Program-made: the position numbers and the translations under genes | Notes under the pieces: generated by a model | The model's database searches: none | The model's input: the letters and a program-made list of their open reading frames with translations, nothing else | Told to the model about the DNA's origin: nothing | Part shown: in pieces, positions 12,475 to 22,561 of the stretch | Position numbering within the stretch: position 1 is the stretch's first letter | How the letters are laid out: the number at the start of each line of letters is the position of its first letter | Origin: Allium sativum | Lineage: Eukaryota > Streptophyta > Magnoliopsida > Asparagales > Amaryllidaceae | DNA length: 64,000 nt | Reading direction: 5' to 3' | NCBI GenBank assembly: GCA_030737875.1 | Contig: CM060923.1 | Location: 490,818,453 to 490,882,452 of the forward strand

Positions 12475-12690
12475 AAATTTCGCCATAACCTCCCCTGCAC
12501 CGGGAGTACGGGAAAATCCCGAAATTGCCACACAGGCCTTCTGATCTCAAAAAGAAAAAGAAAAAGCCAAGCGGCTCATAAAATCATCATCATCCAAACA
12601 AAATAGTAAATTATGGTAAATATGTACCTATTTGTCGGGCAAACAAATTTTATTCTCTGCTCTAGCCTCCTTGTTGTGACCTGTTCAATG
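12475..12690 (-). repeat. Shared 215-bp block (interior position in A)
   Basis: Carries TTGAACAGGT, GCCCGACAAATAGGTAC, CGCTTGGCTTTTTC and GGTGCAGGGGAGGTTATGGC in order. The same block lies inside both LTRs of B (15921-16141, 26311-26528) and in the interior of C (about 61751-61960). Confidence 0.75.
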
Positions 12691-12889
12691 TAAGTACATG
12701 TATATGCAAGTAAATGCGATAAATTTCCATTACAATTCACTATCTGATCAATTTGGCTATATAATACAAATTTTAATTAATCAACCAATAATCAACAACA
12801 CAACCATCAATCAATTAGTTGATTAGCTTTTCAAATTCATAACTTTGATATATAGTCAAAAAATCAGATTTTTGATGCCAAATCACAAC

Positions 12890-12894
12890 AATTG
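12890..12894. repeat. Probable target-site duplication of element B (AATTG; partner AATAG at 28995-28999)
   Basis: The 5 bp before TGTAACGACCC are AATTG. The 5 bp after the 3' LTR end CTCA are AATAG, one mismatch. The flanks on both sides belong to A's interior and resemble a continuous stretch in C near 61500-61600, so the boundaries hold even though the duplication is imperfect. Confidence 0.6.
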
Positions 12895-12917
12895 TGTAAC
12901 GACCCAGAAAATCTGAA

Positions 12918-12940
12918 CCAATTTAAAATTTTTAAATTGG
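12918..12940. other. Perfect inverted repeat near the LTR 5' tip
   Basis: CCAATTTAAAA-T-TTTTAAATTGG, 11-bp arms with one central base, 23 bp from the LTR terminus. Repeated in the 3' LTR at 23351-23373. Imperfect versions occur at the same place in A (around 12250-12285) and C (43768-43790). Confidence 0.6.
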
Positions 12941-13731
12941 CTAAAATAATGGATTTTAAATATTTAAAATAAATATTTTCAATAATGGCGATGAAAACTG
13001 AGTTTGAATCAACAATTGAAAACGAATATAACTAATTATAATTATAAACAAGGCCTGAAAGGGCGCTGTAGTTTCAAAAATTGAATTCAAACTTTGTCGG
13101 ACTGTACCGGGTGCAAAACAAAACGGATTTTAGCGAAACCAAAATCATTTAAATCTGTTAGTGGATACCTTTCAACCGAATCTGACAAATCGAAATTTGA
13201 TAGCGGGAATCAAAAGATATGTCTAGTTGAAAATTCTGAATAGTTGCTATGGAATTCAGGCCCTTAAAAATGGACATTTTGCAAACGACCTCGGATTTCG
13301 ACGAAACCACTTTTGTTGGGTCCGGGATGTGAAGTTATTGCTAGGTTTCAAGTTTCATAATTTTTCGAATCAATATGTGAGCGTGGCAAAGGAAAACACG
13401 TTTGACCGGTTTCAGTTGATTTTAATCGACTGGAAATTGGCCATTTTTCAAACGGTCTCAGAATTTGACGAAACTAGTTTTGTTAGGACCGTATTGTCAA
13501 TACGAAGCTAGAAAATATTTTTTGAGAATTTTTCTAGTTAGTATGTGACCCCGGTAATTTGAAATGTACGTTTAAAATTCTATATAGTGATTTAAATGTA
13601 AATCTAACGGAAACTGATTGTAACAGTCGAATCAACCTACAATATATATCCCATTGTGTTCGGAATGGGGGTAATACGCTATGGGCGACAGGCGGTGGGC
13701 CTCGTTTAGAGGTCGTATGAAAAGTCAACTT

Positions 13732-14093
13732 TATATATATAAAAAAAAGTAAAAAAAATTTAAATTAAATAAATAATTAAATTCCCCTTATATTCTCTTC
13801 CTCCCCTTTCCTTCTTGGTCAACCGACAGTTAAAAAAAGAAAAAGAAAAAAAACCTCGCTGCCTTCCCGCTCGTCGCCCACCACCGAAGCTCCACCCACG
13901 ACCGCCGTGCCCCGCTCCACCCTCCGATCCCGCTCCTCTCCACCTCGACGCACCCGAAACCCCCCTCCCTGACCTATTCCGCCCCCCCTGAAGCCATCGC
14001 GACGCCCCAATTCGCGAGCCCCCCCTGAAGCCACCGCCCTGACCTCCCTCCTCTCGACGAGAACGCCCCCTTCTTCAATCAAAAACTATAAGT
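13732..14093 (+). promoter_or_regulatory. LTR promoter, C-rich leader and degenerate splice donor (B, 5' LTR)
   Basis: TATATATATAAAAAAAA (13732-13748) is followed by a CT-rich start region (13780-13815) and a GC-rich leader (13850-14080). At the place where the 3' LTR has ACAGTAAGTC, this copy reads ACTATAAGTC (around 14085-14094), so the GT of the donor is lost. A 5' LTR drives transcription, so the donor loss would affect this copy's own RNA. Confidence 0.5.
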
Positions 14094-14231
14094 CTTTAAT
14101 TACAATTTATTTAGAGATTTATTTTAATTTATTCAAAGTATTTATAATTAAAAGTAGAAAATGTGATTATTAACTTATGTATGTTACTTGTAAAATAATC
14201 ATACTATGAAATAGCTTTTGATTCGATAAAG

Positions 14232-14379
14232 ATTTTTTAAAATAGAAAAAGATTTGAACTTTAAAATAGAAAAAGATTTGAACTTTAAATAGAAAAAGAT
14301 TTGAACTTTAAAATAGAAAAAGATTTGAACTTTAAATAGAAAAAGATTTGAACTTTAAATAGAAAAAGATTTGAACTTG
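14232..14379 (+). repeat. 23-24-bp tandem repeat, six units
   Basis: Unit TTTAAA(A)TAGAAAAAGATTTGAAC, six copies ending near 14376. The 3' LTR has five (24662-24781), so the copy number changed after insertion or in the parent template. It lies just downstream of the splice-donor position and leads into a region of AAAATATGATTTTT motifs (to about 14720). Confidence 0.85.
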
Positions 14380-14828
14380 GATAGAAAAGATCATATTTTT
14401 AAAATAGAAAAGACGGAATTTTTATTAAGTAGAAGAAGGAAGATATGATTTTTATATTGTTAAAGTAATAAAAATATAATTTTTACGTGATAGGAATATT
14501 AAAAATATAATCTTTATTTTTGAAAAGGCGAAATCTTTATTTTTGAAAAGGCGAAATCTTTATATGAAGAATGGCGTGATAAAAATATAATGTTTATTAT
14601 ATGAACATCGATGTGAAAATATGATTTTTATCTGAATAACATCGTTGTGAGAAAAATTCGATTTTTATATATTGAATAGCATAATAAAAATATGATTTTT
14701 ATATATTGAATAACGAAGTAAAAATTCGATCTTTACATATGTAGTGAATACGGGCAACGAAAGCGACAAAAGGCGAGAACGGTGAAGATTTAGGCAAAGA
14801 AGAGTCATGGGATTGAATTAGCTAATCG

Positions 14829-14969
14829 GTGAGAATTTCTCACTCTTCAATTTCTTTTTCTAGCTATATATATATGTGTTGAAATAAAAGTGAATTGATA
14901 TAATATAAATAAATAAATATATATATATATATATATGTATATACGCCCCCCGTCCACAAACCATGGACG
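14829..14969 (+). other. Conserved inverted repeats (GTGAGAA palindrome and CGTCCA hairpin), B 5' LTR
   Basis: GTGAGAA-T-TTCTCAC at 14829-14843 and CGTCCA-CAAACCA-TGGACG at 14951-14969, with a TA-rich microsatellite (about 14916-14940) between them. Both recur in A and C with the same arms. Confidence 0.65.
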
Positions 14970-15920
14970 ATATTTATTGATTGAAATTGTTGTGAAAATT
15001 GATTGATAGCGAATGATTGTTTGGGATTGTTTGTGGTTGATATTGGTTGATTGTGGTTGAAAAATACCCATTTGTGGTTGAGAAATATTTGGTTGAAACC
15101 ACATAGGATTAGTTTGTGGAAATGAAATAAATATATACATGCCGCCTGCGTGCGAACTAGATGCATGATCCCCATTGTCAAAAACCGCGAGGTTTTAAGG
15201 TAGAGCGAGGAGCCGTACTAGGGACGGTCCCGGTTTTAACTACCCTGCCGTTATGCTGCCGAAATTTTGAATAATATTCGTGTGTTTGAATTATTTTCAT
15301 TTGCTTAAACTATATTTATTCATTGAATAGAAAACCTTCATGTGTTGAATTGATATTCATTCGTTGATTAAAAATTCATGTGTTGAATGGTATTCGTGTT
15401 TTAAATATAAAAATCACATTTTTATCTATATATAGAAACTATAGAAAACCTTCATGTGTTGAATCGATGTTCATTCGTTGATTGGAAATTCATGTGTTGA
15501 ATGATATTCATATTTTGAAATAAATTGTTTGATAATAAAAAAAAATCACCTTTTATCGACTATATGAACTGTGTAAAATAATCTCGTTTTAAAAGAAATT
15601 GTTTTATGATAAAAATCCTATTTTTGTTACCTATATGAACTATATAGAAAAAAATAGTGTTTTGAAATGAATTGTTTTACAATAAAAATCACATTTTTAT
15701 TGTATGCATGAATCGTTGAAATGTGAAGTGTTAAAAATAGCCACTTGTTCAAAATAAACATATATGAGTTGGAATATTCATTAATTAGATAATGAAATGA
15801 TTTGCACCTATGTATGTAACATTAGAATGAATGGTGTTTTTAAACCAAATGGAAATCAAATATGAAGTTGAATAGAAAATGATAAATGATAAGAACTGTA
15901 TATATATGTACATGCATATT

Positions 15921-16141
15921 CCTTGAACAGGTTATAGCAAAGGGGCTAGAGAAGAGGAATAAAATTTTGTGCCCGACAAATAGGTACACATTTACTGTTT
16001 TGTTTGGGTGATGATTTTATGAGCCTGTTGGCTAGCCGCTTGGCTTTTTCTTTTTCTTTTTGAGATTAGAAGGACCAGGAAAGCTATTTGCGATTTCCCG
16101 ATGCTCCCGGTGCAGGGGAGGTTATGGCGAAATTTTCCAAA
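15921..16141 (+). repeat. Shared 215-bp block (LTR position in B)
   Basis: Homologous to 12475-12690 in A and about 61751-61960 in C, where it sits between primer-binding site and polypurine tract rather than within the LTR. Confidence 0.75.
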
Positions 16142-16234
16142 ATTTTAAGGCGTTAGTGAAATATTTGAAGTGAAACGATATTGAAATTGTTGAATGAACT
16201 ATATTTTTATAAATATATAAATAAAATTAAAACG

Positions 16235-16690
16235 AAACGTGGCCGTGCAGTTCGCATTTTGAAACCATGATTTCAAACAACTGGTACGGGGAACCCGACC
16301 ATTGGATTTTCCCGAAACCGCAACCGTCGGGTTCGCCTTGGAAATATCTTCCCAACGACACCAACTTTGTAAAAATCCAACGGTTGGATTGTCTGGAATG
16401 TTTAATTCAAATCTGAAGAAAAACAGCGCCAGAAGCGATTATATTTATATATATATAAATATAATTATATATTTAATCGAATAACGACGCTGTAGTTCGT
16501 ATTTTGAAATCGAAAGTTCAAACGATTGTACCGGGAGATCCGACCGTCGGATTTTCCCGAAACTGGAACCGTTGGATCCGTTTTGAAAGGACCTTTCTAA
16601 TGATGTAAATTTTGAGAAGATCCAACGGTTAGATTTTCAGATATGTGTAAATCAAATCTGAAGAAAAACAGCGCCACGGCTGCTTTATGG
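16235..16690 (+). repeat. Two tandem copies of a GCAGTTCG module
   Basis: Copy 1 (about 16240-16435) and copy 2 (about 16490-16680) each run GCAGTTCG, a TTTCAAA stretch, GGATTTTCCCGAAAC, AACCGT, ATCCAACGGTT, AATCTGAAGAAAAACAGCGCC. An AT-rich palindromic spacer (16440-16480) separates them. Single diverged copies occur at about 100-320, 8890-9120 and 57790-58010, and a remote version near each LTR start. Confidence 0.7.
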
Positions 16691-17586
16691 CCCGAAGCGT
16701 CGTTTTAATAAATTGGCTATTCTAAAATAAATAAAAATAGCGATAAATCATTATAAAATATCATAAACGATATGGAATGGAAATAAACTGAATTTACTCG
16801 ATTTATGTGGCTTTTGATGGTTGAATGTGTTTGGTGTGAAAATTACATTAAAGAACACAATTGGTGTTGTCGAATAATTTAACCATTGGAATAAATTGAT
16901 TTGAAATTCTAAATATACGTGAATTATTTGAAAAGGACGAGTTAATTCTCATTTCGAATAATTGACCAACGATTGAAATTCGGAGATGAAGACGGTGGTC
17001 GAAGACCGGAGATCTTCACCTCGTTTGGATGGTAACCGAGGTCCTGTTTGGGAGGCATCCCGAAATATGGATAATGAGTGGTGATCGTCCAGACGTACGT
17101 GGTAATCGATGGGTTTGCGAGGTATTTAGTGCCCCCGGTTTCGTTCAGACCCAGAACGGACTTGTAAATGGACTGTGTGTCTGACATTGGATTTTATTCT
17201 ATGTTGATTGATCTCTATTAAATATACATCTGTTTGGCGGTGGAGAATTTATTCTTTTGCTTAACGCCCTTCTCTGAGACACACGAGCTCAGAGGTTGTA
17301 TATCGATGGACATCAGTCGCATGGCATGAATTCCCTGTGTGGCATGCTAAGATGCAGTGATCAGGGCTCCTGTTGAAAAGCAAAGCCTTGTGGTGATGAT
17401 CAAAGCACCGCCTGTGTGGCGTAGCTTTGTGTATGACGTGAATTCGCGAGCCTCACACCCCGGTATGAACCTAAAACGGGAGAAGGACCTCAGGGAGGGC
17501 ATGCGTTTCTTTCTAGCTAGGGTGGTGTCAGTGACCTACCAGCCCTGACATTTATATACTTTTCACCTTTGTGGTTGTTGCTGTTG

Positions 17587-17661
17587 CGAGGCGCCTCGGT
17601 TTGATCGGACGATCCGGGTCCGATGGAGTCATTCGTTGGCTCGTTTACGCCCCAAAGGGCG
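17587..17661 (+). other. Conserved triple stem-loop block (B, 5' LTR)
   Basis: Palindrome CGAGGCGCCTCG 17587-17598, stem ATCGGAC/GTCCGAT 17604-17624, stem CGCCC/GGGCG 17648-17661, all as in copy E. The 3' LTR copy starts at 27983. Confidence 0.65.
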
Positions 17662-18599
17662 GGGAAACGTATTGTTCAGGCATTTTAATCCACATCGGTG
17701 GACCGGCCCTGACGATCCAAGGGCCCACCTGTGTCTGGGTCCTGGGACACGGGCTAGAGCATCTCGAATTCGGTAAGGACTATCTTTTGCCTTGGTTCAT
17801 GATGGAAATCCAATTTCCAAATACTTGACTGTGCGGTTTTGATTGTATACCTATATATATGGCGACATAGTGGTATGGGGCATTAATGTCGTCTATGATT
17901 GATAGTTATGATTTGAAATTGTTTTCAAAACATATAGACACTAGCAATAATATCAAATGCCTTTGTTTTATTCGTATCAAGCAAAATTTAGCCGTTATAA
18001 GGTAAAAACTCTATCCTCCGGTTTGCGTTGCATTGTGTGATGGGAACTGAGTCTTATAACGGTTTCATTTTTATAAAAAGCATAGCATTGTTTAAAATAA
18101 AGATTTGTTTTAAAGCACTGGCAATCCAATGGAGTAAACCCGTTCCACGAAAGTGGCGTGGTCCTGTGATTGGCCAAATTATATATGTGTTGAGTAGATT
18201 TCTCATACCAGTCCCATGACTGACTCGTAGTTTGTTTCACTCTCAAACTCGGGTGCCCCTTTTTCTACACGGGCAGCCTTGTATTCAGGTTTAGCTGGTT
18301 CTTTCTGGATAGCTGGAGCTGAAGATGGATTCTATCATTTATTTTTTTATGCTGTTCAGCTCCTATTGTACATATTATGTTTGTTTTCCGCTGTAGACAT
18401 TCATGTATAGCTGAACTGTATTTGTACTAAGTAAGATCCTGTATACTGTGTAACTCTGATGATTACTTTTATCCAGTATATTTTGTTGTTCATTATCCGG
18501 TGTAATTATTTAATTCTGTTCTGCTATTATCTGTTTCTGTGTTATATTCCAAAGATAACCCCTGTCTCCGTCTGAACGGGATTTCGGGTCGTCTCAACG

Positions 18600-18617
18600 T
18601 GGTATCAGAGCTTTGGT
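18600..18617 (+). promoter_or_regulatory. Primer-binding site of element B (initiator-Met tRNA)
   Basis: TGGTATCAGAGCTTTGGT, three bases after the LTR end. TGGTATCAGAGC is the classical complement of the plant initiator methionine tRNA 3' end, where minus-strand DNA synthesis starts. Confidence 0.92.
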
Positions 18618-18819
18618 TAAGCTTATTTCTGGAATATGACATTTGAACGAACTCGTCAGAAATAGAACCAGTAATGTTCTAGGACGGGTAACTCTATACA
18701 GATAGGATCAGCAATATCCTAGTATGAGTAAAGCAGAATGAAATTGCACCTCGATAGACACATTTACACTTGAAGTATATGTTTCTATGTTTGAAAATTT
18801 TCTTTTCTATGACCTGACA

Positions 18820-18838
18820 CTTGTTCTACTAATTGCAG
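18820..18838 (+). promoter_or_regulatory. Splice-acceptor candidate before gag
   Basis: TTGTTCTACTAATTGCAG ends at 18838. It has a CTAAT branch-point-like motif, a T-rich context and a TGCAG acceptor, and sits 13 bp before the gag ATG at 18852. Paired with the leader donor of the LTR, it would define an intron of about 4.7 kb removing most of the LTR and the primer-binding site from the gag-pol mRNA. Confidence 0.45.
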
Positions 18839-18851
18839 AAGTACTAGAAAA

Positions 18852-20828
18852 ATGAGCGTCGGAAACAGGAGAAATGCAGAACCCGATCTAGAGGCTCTAT
18901 TTAAGAGATATCGAAATCTGGGCGGAGCACAATTCTCGGGCAATGAATCTATTATTCAAACTCAAGCTTGGGTGAGCTCTGCAGAAAGAATATTTGAGCG
19001 TTTCCAACTGAGAGACGACCAGAAAAGATTAGTAGCATCTTGGGCGCTCAATGGAGAAGCTTTAATATGGTGGGAAACGATCATAAAAGATAATCCAGAA
19101 GGTGATATCACCTGGGATAGATTCAAAGAGATTTTCCTAGGAAGATTTACTCCTCCCGAAGCAACCGAGAGATTATGTGATGAATTTTCTTATCTAATAC
19201 AAGGTGATATGACCATCCCAGAATATCATAAGAAATTCAACGAACTTGCTCACTTTGCTCCTCATCTGATTCAAGATCCAAAGAGGAAAAATCTGAGGTT
19301 TATTCATGGCCTGCAAAGGAGATATCAGAATAGTGTAATGAGGAATGTGAAGCTTCATTTTTTTGAAATGATTTATATGGCTTATCAGTATGAAGATCTC
19401 CATAAGAAAGGAATGTTACGCGACGAAGAAGTCTGTTCTAGTGATAAGGAAAAGTCGGAAACTGATATTCCTGAAGCCAGTAAGAAGCCCAGCGCCAAGA
19501 GAAAAAGGGCTAGATCTGAAAAGGAACCTGCCACGACCACCGTATGCAGTAACTGCCATCAAAAGGGGCATTTGTCAATAAACTGCGGACCCTTGAAGAA
19601 GCGATTAAAAGGTGGGCTTCAATCCAAGAGAAATTTTCAAGGGAAGAAAAGGTGTAATCAATGTCATCGGTTTGGTCATGTAAAACAAGAATGCCGGCTG
19701 TTAAAAACAACCAAAGAAGCCCAGGTAAATGAAGTAGCAGAAACTTCTGGGCCCTCAGCTAGTCAAGAAAGGCCAGATGTTTTAGAAGGCACGCTAACTG
19801 TCAAAGACATCCCAGTTAAAGTACTGTTTGACACCGGCGCGTCGCGAAGTTTCATTGCCAAAGATGCAGCTAAGAAACTGGATTTGAATTTGAAAAAGCT
19901 GAAGGAACCCATGACTGTCCAGAATCCGGTTGGGGGTTCCATTGATCTCAGTTGGGTTTGTGGAGTGCCGGTTTCTTTCTCTCGTCATCGGTTCCCTACC
20001 ATCGCAGCCGTCATGAATTTTAAAGAGTTTGATCTTATCTTGGGGTTAGACTGGTTGACCAAATATGAAGCTGAAGTTAAATGCACCGACAGAGTCGTAA
20101 AGGCGAAGATTAAATCAGGTGATTATATAACCATTCCCTGTGAAGGTCAGAATGCTAATAGAAAAGACTTCTGGGCAGCTTTGAATGTTTCTCCAGCCCA
20201 AATTGAAAATGTTCCTGAAGTTACGGAGAATATTCCCGACCTCATCAAAGACATTCCTGTTGTCAAGAACTATGCGGATGTGTTCGAGGAAGTCGTTCGC
20301 TTACCTCCGCAGAGAGAGATAGATTTCAAAATTGCTTTAATTCCGAATGCAAGGCCGGTAGTTCACGCTATTCGAAGAATGTCCTTGAAAGAGAAGGAGG
20401 AATTAGACAATCAAACACGACAGCTAGTATGGAAAGGTTTGATCAGGTCTAGTTTCTCTGATTGGGGTGCAGCAGTGGTATTTGTCCCAAAATCTGACGG
20501 TACTCTACGGCTATGCGTTGATTATCGTGATCTGAACAAACAAACAATAAAGAACAAGTATCCATTGCCGCGGATTGATGAATTGTTGGATCGATTAAAT
20601 GGAGCACAAGTATTTTCACGAATGGATCTAGCTACAGGCTTCCATCAACTTCGAATCGCCGAAGAGTGTGTTCCAATGATAACATTCAGAGGCCCCGACT
20701 TATTCTACGAGTGGTTAGTGATGCCGTTCGGCTTATGTAACGCTCCAGCTTACTTCGTCGATCTGATGAACAGAGTGTTCAGAGGGGTTTTGAATAAATT
20801 TGTTCTAGTTTTAATGATGATATTCTAA
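18852..20828 (+). pseudogene. gag-pol: Gag-protease-RT part of a Ty3/gypsy polyprotein, frameshifted in RT
   Basis: 658 codons from ATG 18852. Residues about 35-160 form a retrotransposon Gag domain (WW at 73-74, FKEIFLGRF near 91-99). Two CCHC zinc knuckles follow at 232-245 ([14 protein letters not shown]) and 268-281 ([14 protein letters not shown]), which bind RNA. The aspartic protease motif FDTGAS lies near 326-331. RT begins around 490, with CVDYRDLN (555-562), [12 protein letters not shown] (catalytic Asp near 592) and [10 protein letters not shown] (624-633). The frame leaves the correct register within the short T-run at 20809-20812 (one base missing), just before the catalytic DD box, and stops at 20826. 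Gag-pol is a single frame as usual in this clade. The encoded RT is non-functional as it stands. Confidence 0.93.
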
Positions 20829-21931
20829 TCTTCTCTAAATCAAAAGTCGAACATGAAAAGCATCTGGAACAGGTTTTGGAAATTCTCAGACGGAATGTAT
20901 TAAAAGCCAAATTTTCCAAATGTATCATCTGGCAAGATGAAGTAAAATTTCTGGGCCACGTCGTATCGAAAGAAGGAATTGCTGTGGATCCAAGTAAAAT
21001 CACAGCTATTCAGAACTGGAAATAGCCTAGTACTCCCACTGAAGTCCGCAGTTTTCTCGGATTGGCTAGTTATTACCGGAAATTCGTTAAAGACTTTTCG
21101 AAGATATCAGGTCACTTAACGAAGCTTACAAAGAAGCATTCTAAATTCAAGTGGACTCTAGAAAGTGAGGAGGCTTTTGAAGAGCTGAAGTTGAGATTAA
21201 CGACAGCTCCAGTGTTAACCATCATCGACGGCAACCAGGATTTAAAAGTATGGACTGATGCTTCTAGAGAAGGCCTTGGCGCAGTGTTAATGCAAAGAGG
21301 TCAAGTGATTGCTTATGCTAGCCGTCAACTGAAGCCGCACGAGAAAAACTATGTAACTCATGATCTTGAGTTATTGGCTATCATATTCTCTTTGAAAATC
21401 TGGAGACACTATCTTCTGGGCGAGAGATTTGAACTGTTTACAGATCACCAGTCGTTAAAGTATCTGTTCACTCAGAAGGACTTGAACTTGAGGCAGCAAC
21501 GTTGGCTGGAGTTTCTTGCAGCATATGACTTTGAAATTATATACACTCCAGGAAAATCCAATGTCGTGGCTGATGCGTTAAGCAGAAAGAATGTAATGAT
21601 CGCCAGCTTTATTATCATGACATCCTTGATTGACAAAATATCTATTCTTCAGAAGGAGGATAAGTTTATTAAGGATATGATCAAAAGGATTCAGAAAGGC
21701 GAACCCTCGTGTTTTCAAATAGATAACGACGAGACCTTGAGGTTAAAAGGAAGGATTTGTGTTCCTGACGTTCCTGAGCTAAAAAGGGAAGTGTTAGGCG
21801 AGTGTCACAAGTCCATGCTGAGTATCCATCCTGGTGTGGCCAAAATGTATAACGATCTCAAAAGAACATTCTGGTGGAAGGCTATGAAAAGAGACATTTC
21901 AATATATGTTAGTCGATGCCCTACTTGCTAG
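20813..21931 (+). pseudogene. gag-pol: RT C-terminal part, RNase H and integrase zinc finger, with two in-frame TAG stops
   Basis: This continues gag-pol in the next register. The RT DD box is at 20816-20821, followed by the RT palm and thumb. A TAG at 21023-21025 interrupts it before the SFLGLASYYRKF segment (about 21050-21090). RNase H carries the four expected acidic residues (WTDAS, HDLELLA, FTDHQS, VADALSRK, between about 21245 and 21590). The integrase HHCC zinc finger (HKSMLSIH, CPTC) follows, ending at a TAG at 21929-21931. In both cases reading resumes in the same frame, so these are simple nonsense changes. CAG to TAG is the likely origin. Confidence 0.9.
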
Positions 21932-22561
21932 CTAGTCAAAAGCGACCAACAGAAATTGGCTGGATTATTACAACCGCTAGAAGTTCCTGGTTGGAAGTGG
22001 GAACATATTTCTATGGATTTCATCGATGGTCTGCCCAGAACCAGAAAAGGAAATGACAGTATTTCGGTGATCGTAGATCGTTTCACGAAGACCGCCCATT
22101 TTATACCTGTCAGATCAAACAGAACTGCTCAGAGTCTGGCGCAGATATACTTCAGGGAAATAGTTAGACTACATGGAGTGCCGCTCAGTATAGTCAGTGA
22201 TAGAGATACAATATTAACTAGCAAATTCTGGGAAGCATTTCAAGTCGAACTGGGAACGAAGTTAAACATGAGCACCGCTTATCATCCTCAGACAGACGGT
22301 CAGACTGAGAGGGTGAATCGCATTTTAGAAGATCTATTGCGGGCTTGTGTTGTAGATTTCGGTGGATCATGGGAAGACCATCTACATTTGGCTGAATTCT
22401 CTTATAATAACAGCTACCAGGCGAGTCTGACAATGTCGCCATTCGAAGCATTGTACGGTAGACCGTGCCGATCTCCTGCTTGTTGGGTCGAGCCTGGAAA
22501 TAGACTTGTGTTGGGTCCCGATATGATTCGAGAAGCTGCCGACAAAGTCGATTTTTATTAA
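21932..22561 (+). pseudogene. gag-pol: Integrase catalytic core
   Basis: Same register as the preceding fragment. Numbering from the Met at 21956, the D,D-35-E triad is visible: Asp21 (in SMDFIDG), Asp82 (in SDRD) and Glu118 (in GQTERVNR), with exactly 35 residues between the last two. The fragment contains the typical AYHPQTDGQTERVNR and FSYNNSYQAS..MSPFEALYGR stretches. One extra T in the run at 22552-22556 shifts the frame and produces TAA at 22559-22561. The core itself looks intact. It would cut and join LTR ends into chromosomal DNA. Confidence 0.92.

Larger units (their letters stand above)
12305..12894 (-). other. Interior of element A, 3' part, with polypurine tract
   Basis: Immediately inside the LTR, 12305-12318 reads on the minus strand as TTATGTGGGGGAGAT, a polypurine tract matching B's (23315-23327). 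The adjoining GTTCCTTTTCGGGGACGAAA is also shared with B. A segment at 12475-12690 matches a block found inside B's LTRs and in the interior of C. There are no protein-coding frames. Confidence 0.75.
12895..18596 (+). repeat. 5' LTR of element B (5,702 bp)
   Basis: Starts TGTAACGACCCAGAAAATC and ends GGGTCGTCTCA, directly before ACG and the primer-binding site. It differs from the 3' LTR by scattered substitutions and by one extra unit of a 23-24-bp repeat near 14230-14380. It shares its architecture with the A/C LTRs but also contains the 215-bp block that those elements carry in their interior. Confidence 0.93.

Noticed and set aside
13819..14082. 87-codon Gly/Arg-rich frame on the minus strand
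   Set aside because: It is the antisense of the C-rich LTR leader. Openness is due to composition, and the same occurs at 24259-24507.
17357..17828. 63- and 85-codon frames in B's LTR (and their copies near 27753-28224) as genes
   Set aside because: They overlap the conserved stem-loop block. The frame is not kept in element C, and the similarity is at nucleotide level only.
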